NCBI RefSeq assembly: GCF_900176425.1
Contig: NZ_FWXS01000003.1
Span: 186,001 to 250,000 of the forward strand
Origin: Moheibacter sediminis
Lineage (GTDB): Bacteria; Bacteroidota; Bacteroidia; Flavobacteriales; Weeksellaceae
Length of the DNA: 64,000 nt
Reading direction: 5' to 3'
Position numbers and translations under genes: made by a program. Shown here piece by piece: positions 45,132 through 52,967 of this stretch. The notes beneath the pieces were generated by a model, which was not told the origin of the DNA, searched no databases, and saw only the letters and a list, made by a program, of their open reading frames with translations. Each line of letters begins with the position of its first letter. Within the stretch, counting starts at the first letter, position 1.

Positions 45132-47525
45132 TTAATTTTGATTCAAATTATTCAACAACTGTTCCAAACTCATGTCATCCATAATCAGCACCTGACGGGC
45201 TTTACTGCCTTCAAACGGACCTACAATTCCAGCTGCTTCCAATTGATCGATAAGCCTCCCTGCACGGTTGTAACCTAACTTTAATTTTCTTTGCAAAAGT
45301 GAGGCCGAACCTTGCTGTGACATTACGACAATTCTGGCGGCATCATCAAACAAACTGTCGCGGTCATTCAAATCAATATCCATAGCGCTTCCGCCATCTT
45401 CACCGACATATTCAGGCAATAAAAACGCGTCTGGATAACCCTTTTGTGAACCGATGTATTCGGTAATTTCATCCACTTCAGGCGTATCTACAAACGCACA
45501 TTGCAAACGCACTAATTCATTTCCGGTCGTGAAAAGCATATCTCCTTTTCCAATCAATTGATCAGCTCCCGAAGAATCCAAAATTGTACGTGAATCAATT
45601 TTTGAAGTTACCCTAAATGCTACACGCGCAGGGAAATTGGCCTTGATGGTTCCCGTAATTACGTTAACGGAAGGTCTTTGTGTTGCGATAATCAAGTGAA
45701 TTCCAACGGCACGCGCCAACTGTGCCAAACGTGCAATCGGCATTTCAACTTCTTTTCCGGCAGTCATGATTAAATCCGCAAATTCATCGACGATCAAAAC
45801 GATGTAAGGCAAATATCTATGACCATTTTCAGGATTTAATTTTCTTTGTTTGAATTTCTCGTTGTATTCTTTTAAGTTTCTAACGTAAGCATTTTTGAGT
45901 AATTCATATCGGTCATCCATTTCAATACAAAGTGAATTCAATGTGTTGATTACCTTTTTGTTATCCGTTATAATTGCATCATCAGAATCAGGGAGTTTTG
46001 CTAAATAATGACGTTCGATTTTTGAATAAAGCGTCAATTCCACTTTCTTCGGATCGACCATCACAAATTTCAATTCGGAAGGATGTTTTTTGTACAACAA
46101 TGAAGTGATAATCGCATTCAATCCAACTGATTTTCCTTGTCCTGTCGCACCCGCCATCAATAAGTGAGGCATTTTTGCCAAATCGGCAACAAAAGTTTCG
46201 TTGGAAATGGTTTTTCCAAAAGCAATCGGCAATTCCATTTTTGCAGTTTGAAATTTCTGAGAAGCAATCACAGAACGCATTGACACCATCGTCGGATGAC
46301 TGTTTGGAACCTCAATTCCAATCGTTCCTTTTCCTGGAATCGGTGCGATAATTCGAATCCCCAATGCACTTAAACTTAAAGCGATATCGTCTTCTAAATT
46401 TTTAATTTTTGAAATTCTTACACCTGCTTCCGGAACGATTTCATACAAAGTTACTGTAGGGCCAATGGTTGCTTTTATCTGAGAAATTCCAATGCCATAA
46501 TTGGCAAGTGTTTCGATGATACGGTTTTTGTTTCGTTCTAATTCTTGTTGATTGATGGTTACATTTTCACCGGAATCATATTTTCTCAACAAATCCAAAG
46601 GCGGAAATTTAAATCCAGGCAAATCCAAAGTCGGATCGTATTCACCATGTTTTTCTACAAGATTTGCAGAAATTTTCTCAACCGTATCTTCTTGTTTAAT
46701 TTTTTCCACAGTTAATTCTAGATCATCTTCATCCTTTGTGGAAATATTTTCTATAATCAATTCATTGCTCGGAGAGATTGTTTTTTTTTCTTCCGGAAAA
46801 TCAGTGATAATCAATTCAGTTTTCGGATTCAAATTATCCAAAGAAAGTTCTTCAATTGGATCAGGGGTTATTTTTTTCGGTTTTGGAATTTCAGAAATAG
46901 AAGCTTCTGTTTGTTTTTCCGTTTTGATTTCAGGTTCTAAATTTTCATCATCTTCATCCAATCCTTTGGATTTTCTTTGAACAGAACTTGCCAGTTTTTC
47001 TGGGGTGATTCTCCAATTAATGACCATGTAAAGAATCAAACTCATTCCTAATAAAATTCCCATTCCGATTTTTCCGATAAATGTGTTCATGTAGTCATTT
47101 ATCTCAAATCCCATTACACCATGAAGAATTCCGATTTTTGAAACAAATCCTAAAAATATTGGTGTCCAAATCAAAAAAAACAAACAATTATAAAGTAGTT
47201 TGAAAGGTTTTATCTGTTTGAATTTGAACAAAATTTTAATTCCCAACAAAATAAAAAATATGGGTAAGAAAACGGCAGTTATACCTACTCCATGGTAGAT
47301 GAAAAGCTCACCTAAATAAGCACCAAGCTTTCCTAAAACATTTTCAGCAACGACTTCTCGGCTCCAAAAATCAGCGAGCTGGCTTTGGTCGTTGTGACCA
47401 TGGAAAATATAAGAAACAAAGGAAATCAATAAAATGATGCCCAATGCTAAAAAAACAACGCCGGAAATGGTTTTCAAGACATTTTTACGCGGTGGTTTTG
47501 GAGAAATCATTTTCGGTTCGTCCAT
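45132..47525 (-). CDS. ftsK: DNA translocase FtsK
   Basis: Septal DNA pump for chromosome dimer resolution, 797 residues. Four N-terminal membrane helices (up to residue about 175), an acidic linker (about 190-285), then the motor: Walker A GATGQGKSVGLN (about residue 459) and Walker B LIVDEFADLI. The C-terminal winged-helix gamma domain LLQRKLKLGYNRAGRLIDQL recognises polar sequences. A Xer recombinase that it could activate is encoded at 62.7 kb. A -7 element TATTTTTG lies at 47563-47556. Confidence 0.95.
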   Translation of the reverse strand: MDEPKMISPKPPRKNVLKTISGVVFLALGIILLISFVSYIFHGHNDQSQLADFWSREVVAENVLGKLGAYLGELFIYHGVGITAVFLPIFFILLGIKILFKFKQIKPFKLLYNCLFFLIWTPIFLGFVSKIGILHGVMGFEINDYMNTFIGKIGMGILLGMSLILYMVINWRITPEKLASSVQRKSKGLDEDDENLEPEIKTEKQTEASISEIPKPKKITPDPIEELSLDNLNPKTELIITDFPEEKKTISPSNELIIENISTKDEDDLELTVEKIKQEDTVEKISANLVEKHGEYDPTLDLPGFKFPPLDLLRKYDSGENVTINQQELERNKNRIIETLANYGIGISQIKATIGPTVTLYEIVPEAGVRISKIKNLEDDIALSLSALGIRIIAPIPGKGTIGIEVPNSHPTMVSMRSVIASQKFQTAKMELPIAFGKTISNETFVADLAKMPHLLMAGATGQGKSVGLNAIITSLLYKKHPSELKFVMVDPKKVELTLYSKIERHYLAKLPDSDDAIITDNKKVINTLNSLCIEMDDRYELLKNAYVRNLKEYNEKFKQRKLNPENGHRYLPYIVLIVDEFADLIMTAGKEVEMPIARLAQLARAVGIHLIIATQRPSVNVITGTIKANFPARVAFRVTSKIDSRTILDSSGADQLIGKGDMLFTTGNELVRLQCAFVDTPEVDEITEYIGSQKGYPDAFLLPEYVGEDGGSAMDIDLNDRDSLFDDAARIVVMSQQGSASLLQRKLKLGYNRAGRLIDQLEAAGIVGPFEGSKARQVLIMDDMSLEQLLNNLNQN

Positions 47526-47555
47526 TCGGATAAATTCTGAAATAAAATTAATTTA

Positions 47556-47563
47556 CAAAAATA
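47556..47563 (-). promoter_or_regulatory. -7 element of ftsK
   Basis: TATTTTTG on the minus strand, about 31 bases before the ATG. The matching dnaX element faces the other way 60 bases off. Confidence 0.5.
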
Positions 47564-47622
47564 AGAATATAAGTCTGTCAATAAATTAAATTCTCAATCA
47601 TTTTTCAACTAAAAAATTATTG

Positions 47623-47630
47623 TAGTTTTG
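47623..47630 (+). promoter_or_regulatory. -7 element of dnaX
   Basis: TAGTTTTG. Predicted transcription start is a few bases before ATG 47640. The TTG at 47628 is inside this element. Confidence 0.5.
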
Positions 47631-47639
47631 TCAAACCGT

Positions 47640-48734
47640 ATGGAAAATTTTGTTGTTTCAGCCAGAAAATACCGTCCGCTGCAGTTTGAAGATGTAGTTG
47701 GGCAGGCTTCTATTACCGATACTTTGGAACATGCGATTGGCAACAATCAATTGGCGCAAGCACTTTTGTTTTGTGGTCCGAGAGGTGTAGGAAAGACTAC
47801 TTGCGCGAGAATTCTGGCAAGAAAAATCAACGAAGAAAACAATCAGATCGACGAAGAAAATCAAGATTTTGCATTCAATATTTTTGAACTGGATGCGGCT
47901 TCAAACAATTCAGTGGACGATATCCGAAGTTTGATTGACCAAGTTCGTTTCGCACCGCAAGTTGGGAAATATAAAGTTTATATCATTGATGAGGTGCACA
48001 TGCTTTCTCAAGCTGCGTTTAATGCTTTTCTGAAAACTTTGGAAGAACCACCTGCGCATGCGATTTTCATTTTGGCGACTACAGAAAAACATAAAATAAT
48101 CCCGACGATTTTGTCGCGTTGTCAGATTTATGATTTCAAAAGAATTTCCATCAATGACATCAAATTGCATTTGGAAAATATTGCACGTCAGGAAGATGTA
48201 GAATACGAAGAAGATGCTTTGCATTTAATTGCACAAAAAGCAGATGGTGCTTTGCGTGATGCACTTTCGATTTTTGACCGGATGGTGACTTTCACTTCGG
48301 GGAAATTGACTTTGGAAAAAGTTGCGGAAAACCTGAATGTTTTGGACTATGAATATTATTTCAAAATTACGGATGCTGCTTTGAAAAATGAAATTCCAAA
48401 TTTGATGTTGCAGTTCAATGATATTTTGAACAAAGGATTTGATGCGCATCTTTTCATCAGCGGATTAGGCGGACATTTCCGTGACTTATTGGTGGCGAAA
48501 ATTCCGCAGACAATTGATTTGCTGGAAGTGGGTGAAAACACCAAAATCAAATATTTGGATCAAGCACAAAGATGTGATTCTCAATTTTTGATTGATGCAA
48601 TTGAAATTTGTAATACAGCCGACATCCATTACAAAACGAGTAAAAATGCAAGACTTACAGTTGAAATTGCTTTGATGCAATTGGGTTCTTTGACAGCAGA
48701 AAATTCAATTGATAAAAAAAAAAGTTTAGGATAA
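47640..48734 (+). CDS. dnaX: DNA polymerase III gamma subunit (short dnaX product)
   Basis: Clamp-loader ATPase. ENFVVSARKYRPLQFEDVVG, Walker A GPRGVGKTTCARI, Walker B YIIDEVHMLSQAAFNA and sensor LSRCQIYDF are intact. The zinc module of E. coli DnaX is absent, as usual in flavobacteria. From ATG 47640 the zero frame ends at 48734, 364 residues, just after the collar domain, as a gamma form. A run of ten A (48714-48723) near the end lets a -1 shift continue into a tau-like tail. Confidence 0.9.
   Translation: MENFVVSARKYRPLQFEDVVGQASITDTLEHAIGNNQLAQALLFCGPRGVGKTTCARILARKINEENNQIDEENQDFAFNIFELDAASNNSVDDIRSLIDQVRFAPQVGKYKVYIIDEVHMLSQAAFNAFLKTLEEPPAHAIFILATTEKHKIIPTILSRCQIYDFKRISINDIKLHLENIARQEDVEYEEDALHLIAQKADGALRDALSIFDRMVTFTSGKLTLEKVAENLNVLDYEYYFKITDAALKNEIPNLMLQFNDILNKGFDAHLFISGLGGHFRDLLVAKIPQTIDLLEVGENTKIKYLDQAQRCDSQFLIDAIEICNTADIHYKTSKNARLTVEIALMQLGSLTAENSIDKKKSLG
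48714..48734 (+). promoter_or_regulatory. dnaX slippery A10 run and gamma stop codon
   Basis: Codons GAT AAA AAA AAA AGT TTA GGA TAA in the zero frame. Ribosomal -1 slippage (A AAA AAA) or an extra A added by RNA polymerase joins the downstream frame. I see no strong downstream stem-loop. Confidence 0.6.
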
Positions 48735-49369
48735 TTTCACCGCAAGGCAGAACGATTCAAATTCCCAAAGTTAATCCACCACAAGAAAAATTAGACCCAA
48801 AAACGGAACAATCAACTTTTGTTCATCCTGAAACTTCTCCGAAAATAGAAGTAGCTACACCTGAAGTGAAGCGTGCAGACAAGCCCATTTCAACCAAAAA
48901 AGAAATGCCTGTTTCATTTAATCTGAAAAATATTTTTGATAAAGTTGAAGAGGAAAAACCCGTTTTGGAAGACAGAAGTAATTTGCCTAAGGAAAGTTTT
49001 AACGAAAATCAGTTCATCACAGTTTGGAGTGAATTTGTAGAAAATCTAAAATTGCAGAAACAAATTCCCGCTTACAACGCATTGCATACTGCAAAAATTA
49101 CTTTGAAAGATGAGCTGAAAATCATTTTTGAGTTTTCTTCTTTGTCGCTTTCTTCTGAATTTGATTTGCAAAAAGACGCGTTGATGCGTGCTTTACGAGA
49201 AAAGTTAAAGAATCATTACATCGAATTTGAAGTTCAGATTTCAAAATCTGAATTGACGCAGACTTATATAAAATCAAAAACAGATATTTTCAAAGAAATG
49301 GCTGAAAAAAATCCGATTTTGCTGAGAATGAAAAATGAATTTGGATTGGATTTGAATTCAAATGATTAA
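48722..49369 (+). CDS. dnaX: DNA polymerase III tau-specific C-terminal region (-1 frame of dnaX)
   Basis: Open in the -1 frame directly from the A10 run to a stop at 49369. The first part is a Pro/Lys/Glu-rich linker (from KFRIISPQGRTIQIP onward). A folded region follows: FITVWSEFVENLKLQKQIPA, YNALHTAKITLKDELKIIFEF and a C-terminal NPILLRMKNEFGLDL, as in flavobacterial DnaX tails. A joined product has about 576 residues. It has no convincing start of its own; the ATG at 48905 lies inside the domain. If the run is a sequencing error, gamma and tau are one ordinary gene. Confidence 0.75.
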   Translation, partial: KFRIISPQGRTIQIPKVNPPQEKLDPKTEQSTFVHPETSPKIEVATPEVKRADKPISTKKEMPVSFNLKNIFDKVEEEKPVLEDRSNLPKESFNENQFITVWSEFVENLKLQKQIPAYNALHTAKITLKDELKIIFEFSSLSLSSEFDLQKDALMRALREKLKNHYIEFEVQISKSELTQTYIKSKTDIFKEMAEKNPILLRMKNEFGLDLNSND

Positions 49370-49425
49370 GGACGAAAAATATTTCGTAAACTTGCCGAAA
49401 ATTTAAAAGGAAAAATTAATATCAA

Positions 49426-50346
49426 ATGAAAAAAATAATTGTTAGTGCAATTTTGGCTGCGGTTATCATTTCTTGTAACAAATCAGGAGGTGGAAGCGGT
49501 GCTTCAGTAGGTAAATTAGAAAATGACGATCAGAAAGCAGGTTATGCTTATGGTTTAAACATTGGTCAGCAAGTTGAACAGTATTCACAATCTTTGAAAG
49601 AAGATAGCTTGAACTATGCAGAATTGGAAAAAGGAATCTGGGATTATATAAACAATTCTAGCAAAGACAGAGATTCTTATGCGCAAGGGCAAAGCATCGG
49701 GATGGCGATTCAAGGTTTCATCAAAGGTCAGAAATTAGAAGGGAAAGTAGATCCGAAATTTGCAGTTGCAGGTATCATGGATGTTTTGAAAAAAAGCGAA
49801 CTGAAATTTTCAAAAGATTCTATCGGGATGTTCATGCAGACCTATATGCAGTCTAATAGAGATAAAATGTCAGCTGAAAACCTTGAGAAAGGAAATAAAT
49901 TTTTAGAAGACAAAAAGAAAGACAGCAAAGTCAAAGCTACTGCCAGCGGTTTATTGTATGAGGTTGTAAAAGAAGGAACGGGAGCGTTGCCTACTGCAAC
50001 CAGTATCGTAAAAGTTAATTACAAAGGAAAGTTAATCGACGGTAAAGTTTTTGACGAATCTAAAAAAGAACCGGTTGAATTTCCATTGGCAAATGTAATT
50101 CCAGGCTGGACTGAAGGTTTGCAGTTGATGAAAGTTGGTTCTAAATATAAATTCTACATTCCTGCTAATTTAGGTTATGGAATGAACGGGAGCCCGGATG
50201 GTGCTATCGGACCAAACGAAACTTTGGAATTTGAAGTTGAATTGTTAGAAGCAAAAGAAGCTCCGGCTCAAGCGCCTCAGCAACAATTAACTCCAGAACA
50301 GATTCAACAATTGATGCAACAGCAACAACAGCAAGGAGGAAATTAA
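49426..50346 (+). CDS. FKBP-type peptidyl-prolyl isomerase lipoprotein (Mip-like)
   Basis: Product of 306 residues with lipobox VIISC at residue 17, so an envelope lipoprotein. Residues about 30-150 form the FKBP N-terminal dimerisation domain (AGYAYGLNIGQQVEQ, repeated helices). Residues about 165-275 are the FKBP domain: TSIVKVNYKGKLIDGKVFDE, NVIPGWTEGLQLMKVGSKYK and IPANLGYG. A Gln-rich tail (QQLTPEQIQQLMQQ) ends it. It probably assists folding of exported proteins. Terminator follows. Confidence 0.93.
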   Translation: MKKIIVSAILAAVIISCNKSGGGSGASVGKLENDDQKAGYAYGLNIGQQVEQYSQSLKEDSLNYAELEKGIWDYINNSSKDRDSYAQGQSIGMAIQGFIKGQKLEGKVDPKFAVAGIMDVLKKSELKFSKDSIGMFMQTYMQSNRDKMSAENLEKGNKFLEDKKKDSKVKATASGLLYEVVKEGTGALPTATSIVKVNYKGKLIDGKVFDESKKEPVEFPLANVIPGWTEGLQLMKVGSKYKFYIPANLGYGMNGSPDGAIGPNETLEFEVELLEAKEAPAQAPQQQLTPEQIQQLMQQQQQQGGN

Positions 50347-50361
50347 TTCCAAATTGATCAA

Positions 50362-50400
50362 ACATAAAAAAAGTCCCGAATTTCGGGACTTTTTTTATGT
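50362..50400. terminator. Bidirectional terminator of FKBP and rho genes
   Basis: AAGTCCCGAA / TTTCGGGACTT stem flanked by A and T runs, so it works on both strands for the two converging genes. Confidence 0.9.
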
Positions 50401-50419
50401 TTGATATTTTGATTGAATT

Positions 50420-52165
50420 TTATTTATTCATCGAAATCAAAAATTCTTCGTTGGAACGTGTTCCTTTAATTCGGCTTCGAAGAAATTCCATTGCTTCCAA
50501 AGGATTCATATCAGCCAAATGATTTCTCATGATCCACATGCGTTGCTGCGTTGGTTCGTCTAGCAACAAATCATCGCGACGCGTACTTGATGAGACCAAA
50601 TCAATCGCAGGGAAGATACGTTTGTTGGCGATTTTTCGGTCTAATTGTAATTCCATATTACCTGTTCCTTTGAATTCTTCAAAGATAACTTCGTCCATTT
50701 TAGAACCTGTATCGATCAAAGCTGTTGCGATAATTGTAAGTGATCCGCCATTTTCGATATTTCTTGCCGCACCGAAAAATCTTTTAGGTTTGTGAAGCGC
50801 ATTCGCATCTACACCACCTGACAAAACCTTTCCGGAGGCTGGAGCAACTGTATTGTATGCTCTTGCTAAACGCGTAATTGAATCCAATAAAATCACGACA
50901 TCGTGTCCGCATTCTACCATTCTTTTCGCTTTCGACAAAACCAAGTTCGCAACTTTCACGTGTTCCGTAGCTTCTTTGTCAAACGTCGAAGCAACTACTT
51001 CTCCGTTCACACTTCGTTTCATATCGGTAACTTCCTCAGGACGCTCGTCAATTAATAAAACGATTAAATATGCTTCAGGGTGATTCGCTGCAATTGCATT
51101 GGCAACTTCTTTCAATAAAACAGTTTTACCCGTTTTGGGCTGTGCGACGATCATACCGCGTTGTCCTTTTCCAATAGGAGCAAACAAATCCAAAACTCTC
51201 GTGGAAAGTGTGGAATTATTTTCTGCTAATTTGAATTTTTCTTCAGGAAATAACGGAGTTAAATGTTCAAACGCAACTCTATCACGAACGAAATCTGGTG
51301 TACGACCATTGATTTCTTTTATTTTAATTAATGGAAAATATTTTTCTCCTTCCTTTGGCGGACGAACTTCTCCTGTAATTGTATCTCCTGTTTTCAAGCC
51401 AAAAAGTCTGATTTGTGACTGAGAAACATACACATCATCTGGTGAAGATAAATAGTTGAAATCCGACGAGCGTAAAAAACCATAATTATCCGGCATGACT
51501 TCTAAAACACCTTCCGTGTCAATTATTCCTTCAAATTCATAATTGGAAGCGCGGTATTTATTTTTATCCCCGTTATTTTGCTGGTTTCCACTTTGTGGAT
51601 TGCTGTTTGGGTTTACATTACCGTTATTTTGTTGATTTGGATTTTGGTGAACCGTTTTGTTAGGTCTTTGCTGTTGGGGGTTGTTGGAGTTTTTTTGGTT
51701 TTTATTTTGGTTGGGATTCTGGTTAGGGTTGTTTTGTTTGGTGTTCGGGTTATTGTTCTGGTTTTTATTTTGGTTGGGATTGTTATTAGTTTTTGGAGGA
51801 TTATTTTGTGGTGGACGGGTGTTTTGTGCCGGTGTTTCCGTTTTTACTTCCTCTTTTTTTGGTTCCTCTATTTTCGTCTCTTCTTTTAATTCAACTACAG
51901 TCTCTGTATTTTCTTTCGGAACTTGAGTTGTATTTTCTTTTTGAGCTTTCGGGAATATTTTTCTTTCTCTTGGTTCTCTTTTTTTAGGAGCTTCAGGAGT
52001 TGGTTTTTCTTCTTTTGCAAGAGCTGAATTGGCAGCTTGTTGGTCTAAAATGCTATATATCAGATCCATTTTTTTTAACTGCTTTACCTTTTTTACCTTT
52101 AGGTTCGAAGCAATTTCCTGCAATTCATCTAATTTTTTGCTTTTTAATTCATTTAAATCAAACAT
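50420..52165 (-). CDS. rho: Transcription termination factor Rho with Asn/Gln/Pro-rich insertion
   Basis: Hexameric RNA-dependent helicase that ends transcription. The 581-residue protein begins with a Rho N-terminal SAP-like domain ([15 protein letters not shown], residues 1-45). A charged linker follows, then an Asn/Gln/Pro-rich low-complexity stretch at about 113-200. The RNA-binding domain ([20 protein letters not shown]) and the ATPase core follow: Walker [15 protein letters not shown] (about 345), [16 protein letters not shown] and the Q/R-loops in [11 protein letters not shown]. coli Rho has 419 residues; the extra is the insertion. Confidence 0.95.
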   Translation of the reverse strand: MFDLNELKSKKLDELQEIASNLKVKKVKQLKKMDLIYSILDQQAANSALAKEEKPTPEAPKKREPRERKIFPKAQKENTTQVPKENTETVVELKEETKIEEPKKEEVKTETPAQNTRPPQNNPPKTNNNPNQNKNQNNNPNTKQNNPNQNPNQNKNQKNSNNPQQQRPNKTVHQNPNQQNNGNVNPNSNPQSGNQQNNGDKNKYRASNYEFEGIIDTEGVLEVMPDNYGFLRSSDFNYLSSPDDVYVSQSQIRLFGLKTGDTITGEVRPPKEGEKYFPLIKIKEINGRTPDFVRDRVAFEHLTPLFPEEKFKLAENNSTLSTRVLDLFAPIGKGQRGMIVAQPKTGKTVLLKEVANAIAANHPEAYLIVLLIDERPEEVTDMKRSVNGEVVASTFDKEATEHVKVANLVLSKAKRMVECGHDVVILLDSITRLARAYNTVAPASGKVLSGGVDANALHKPKRFFGAARNIENGGSLTIIATALIDTGSKMDEVIFEEFKGTGNMELQLDRKIANKRIFPAIDLVSSSTRRDDLLLDEPTQQRMWIMRNHLADMNPLEAMEFLRSRIKGTRSNEEFLISMNK

Positions 52166-52335
52166 AAAAATTTTTGTGTATTAAATAGGGTATATTATAA
52201 AGTGTGGATTTACTTCTAATTACTTGTTAGTCAGAAAACTAAAATTTCAATAAAAGTGTTGTGAAGTATTTTGTGATTAGAAATATCACTGCAATGTTAC
52301 GAATAAAATTTAAAACACAACAAAAAAAATATTTT

Positions 52336-52343
52336 TAATTTTG
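52336..52343 (+). promoter_or_regulatory. -7 element of the DUF4293 gene
   Basis: TAATTTTG, 18 bases before ATG 52362. The TTG at 52341 belongs to it. Confidence 0.5.
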
Positions 52344-52361
52344 CAGTGCAATTCATCAGAC

Positions 52362-52766
52362 ATGATACAACGCAAACAAAGCATTTTTTTATTTTTAGCA
52401 GGAATTTTTTCTGCGGTTTCGGCATGGGTAGGTAATTTGTGGAAAACAACCACTGGTTGGATTCAGGCGGAAGACGTAATTATATTACTCGTTTTGTTTT
52501 TGTTGTCAACTGTCTTATCTTTGTCGTCAATCTTTTTGTTTAAAAACAGAAAGTTACAGATGCAACTTGGGTTGCTGAATATTTTATTGAACATTTTGTT
52601 AGTAGGTTATCTGGCTTACAGTTTATCAAATTTACCCGGAGGGTTTAACTCTGAGAAGGGTATTGGGCTTTTTGCGCCTTTCATCTCGATAGTGCTTTTA
52701 ATTATAGCAAATCGTTACATTAAGAAAGACGAAAAGCTTGTGAAATCGGTGGACAGGTTCAGGTAA
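52362..52766 (+). CDS. DUF4293 family membrane protein
   Basis: Product of 134 residues beginning MIQRKQSIFLFLA, with four hydrophobic segments and a short basic cytosolic tail (RYIKKDEKLVKSVDRFR). The QRxQSxFL start and NILLNILLVGYLAYSLSNL are typical of the flavobacterial DUF4293 family, of unknown function. It is divergent from rho, which is the usual neighbour. It has its own -7 element and terminator. Confidence 0.8.
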   Translation: MIQRKQSIFLFLAGIFSAVSAWVGNLWKTTTGWIQAEDVIILLVLFLLSTVLSLSSIFLFKNRKLQMQLGLLNILLNILLVGYLAYSLSNLPGGFNSEKGIGLFAPFISIVLLIIANRYIKKDEKLVKSVDRFR

Positions 52767-52793
52767 ATCTAGCAACTTTTTATATGAGCGCGT

Positions 52794-52830
52794 AGAGCAA
52801 TTCTTTTAGAGTTGCTCTTTTTTTATTTTA
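52794..52830 (+). terminator. Terminator of the DUF4293 gene
   Basis: 11-bp stem AGAGCAATTCT / AGAGTTGCTCT (one G-T pair), three-base loop, T-rich tail. Confidence 0.8.
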
Positions 52831-52930
52831 TAAATTTAAATTTTAAGTGGATTTGACACATCATTTTGATTAAATTTCATTAAAAATTAAATTTAACCCT
52901 AAAAATTAAGGGGTGTATTTAAGAATTATA

Positions 52931-52938
52931 TATTTTTG
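52931..52938 (+). promoter_or_regulatory. -7 element of glnA (type III)
   Basis: TATTTTTG, 30 bases before the ATG at 52968. No TTG at -33, so activation by a regulator is possible. Confidence 0.5.
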
Positions 52939-52967
52939 CATAGAATTACTTTAAAAAATTACCCACT

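Noticed and set aside
48866-49369. Independent small gene downstream of dnaX
   Set aside because: The frame is open back to the A10 run and continues the known DnaX tail, so it is the tau-specific part, not a separate gene.
51578-51926. Hydrophobic open frames opposite the rho insertion
   Set aside because: Asn/Gln codons read backwards give Val/Leu/Phe-rich frames that look like membrane proteins; they are shadows of the low-complexity stretch.
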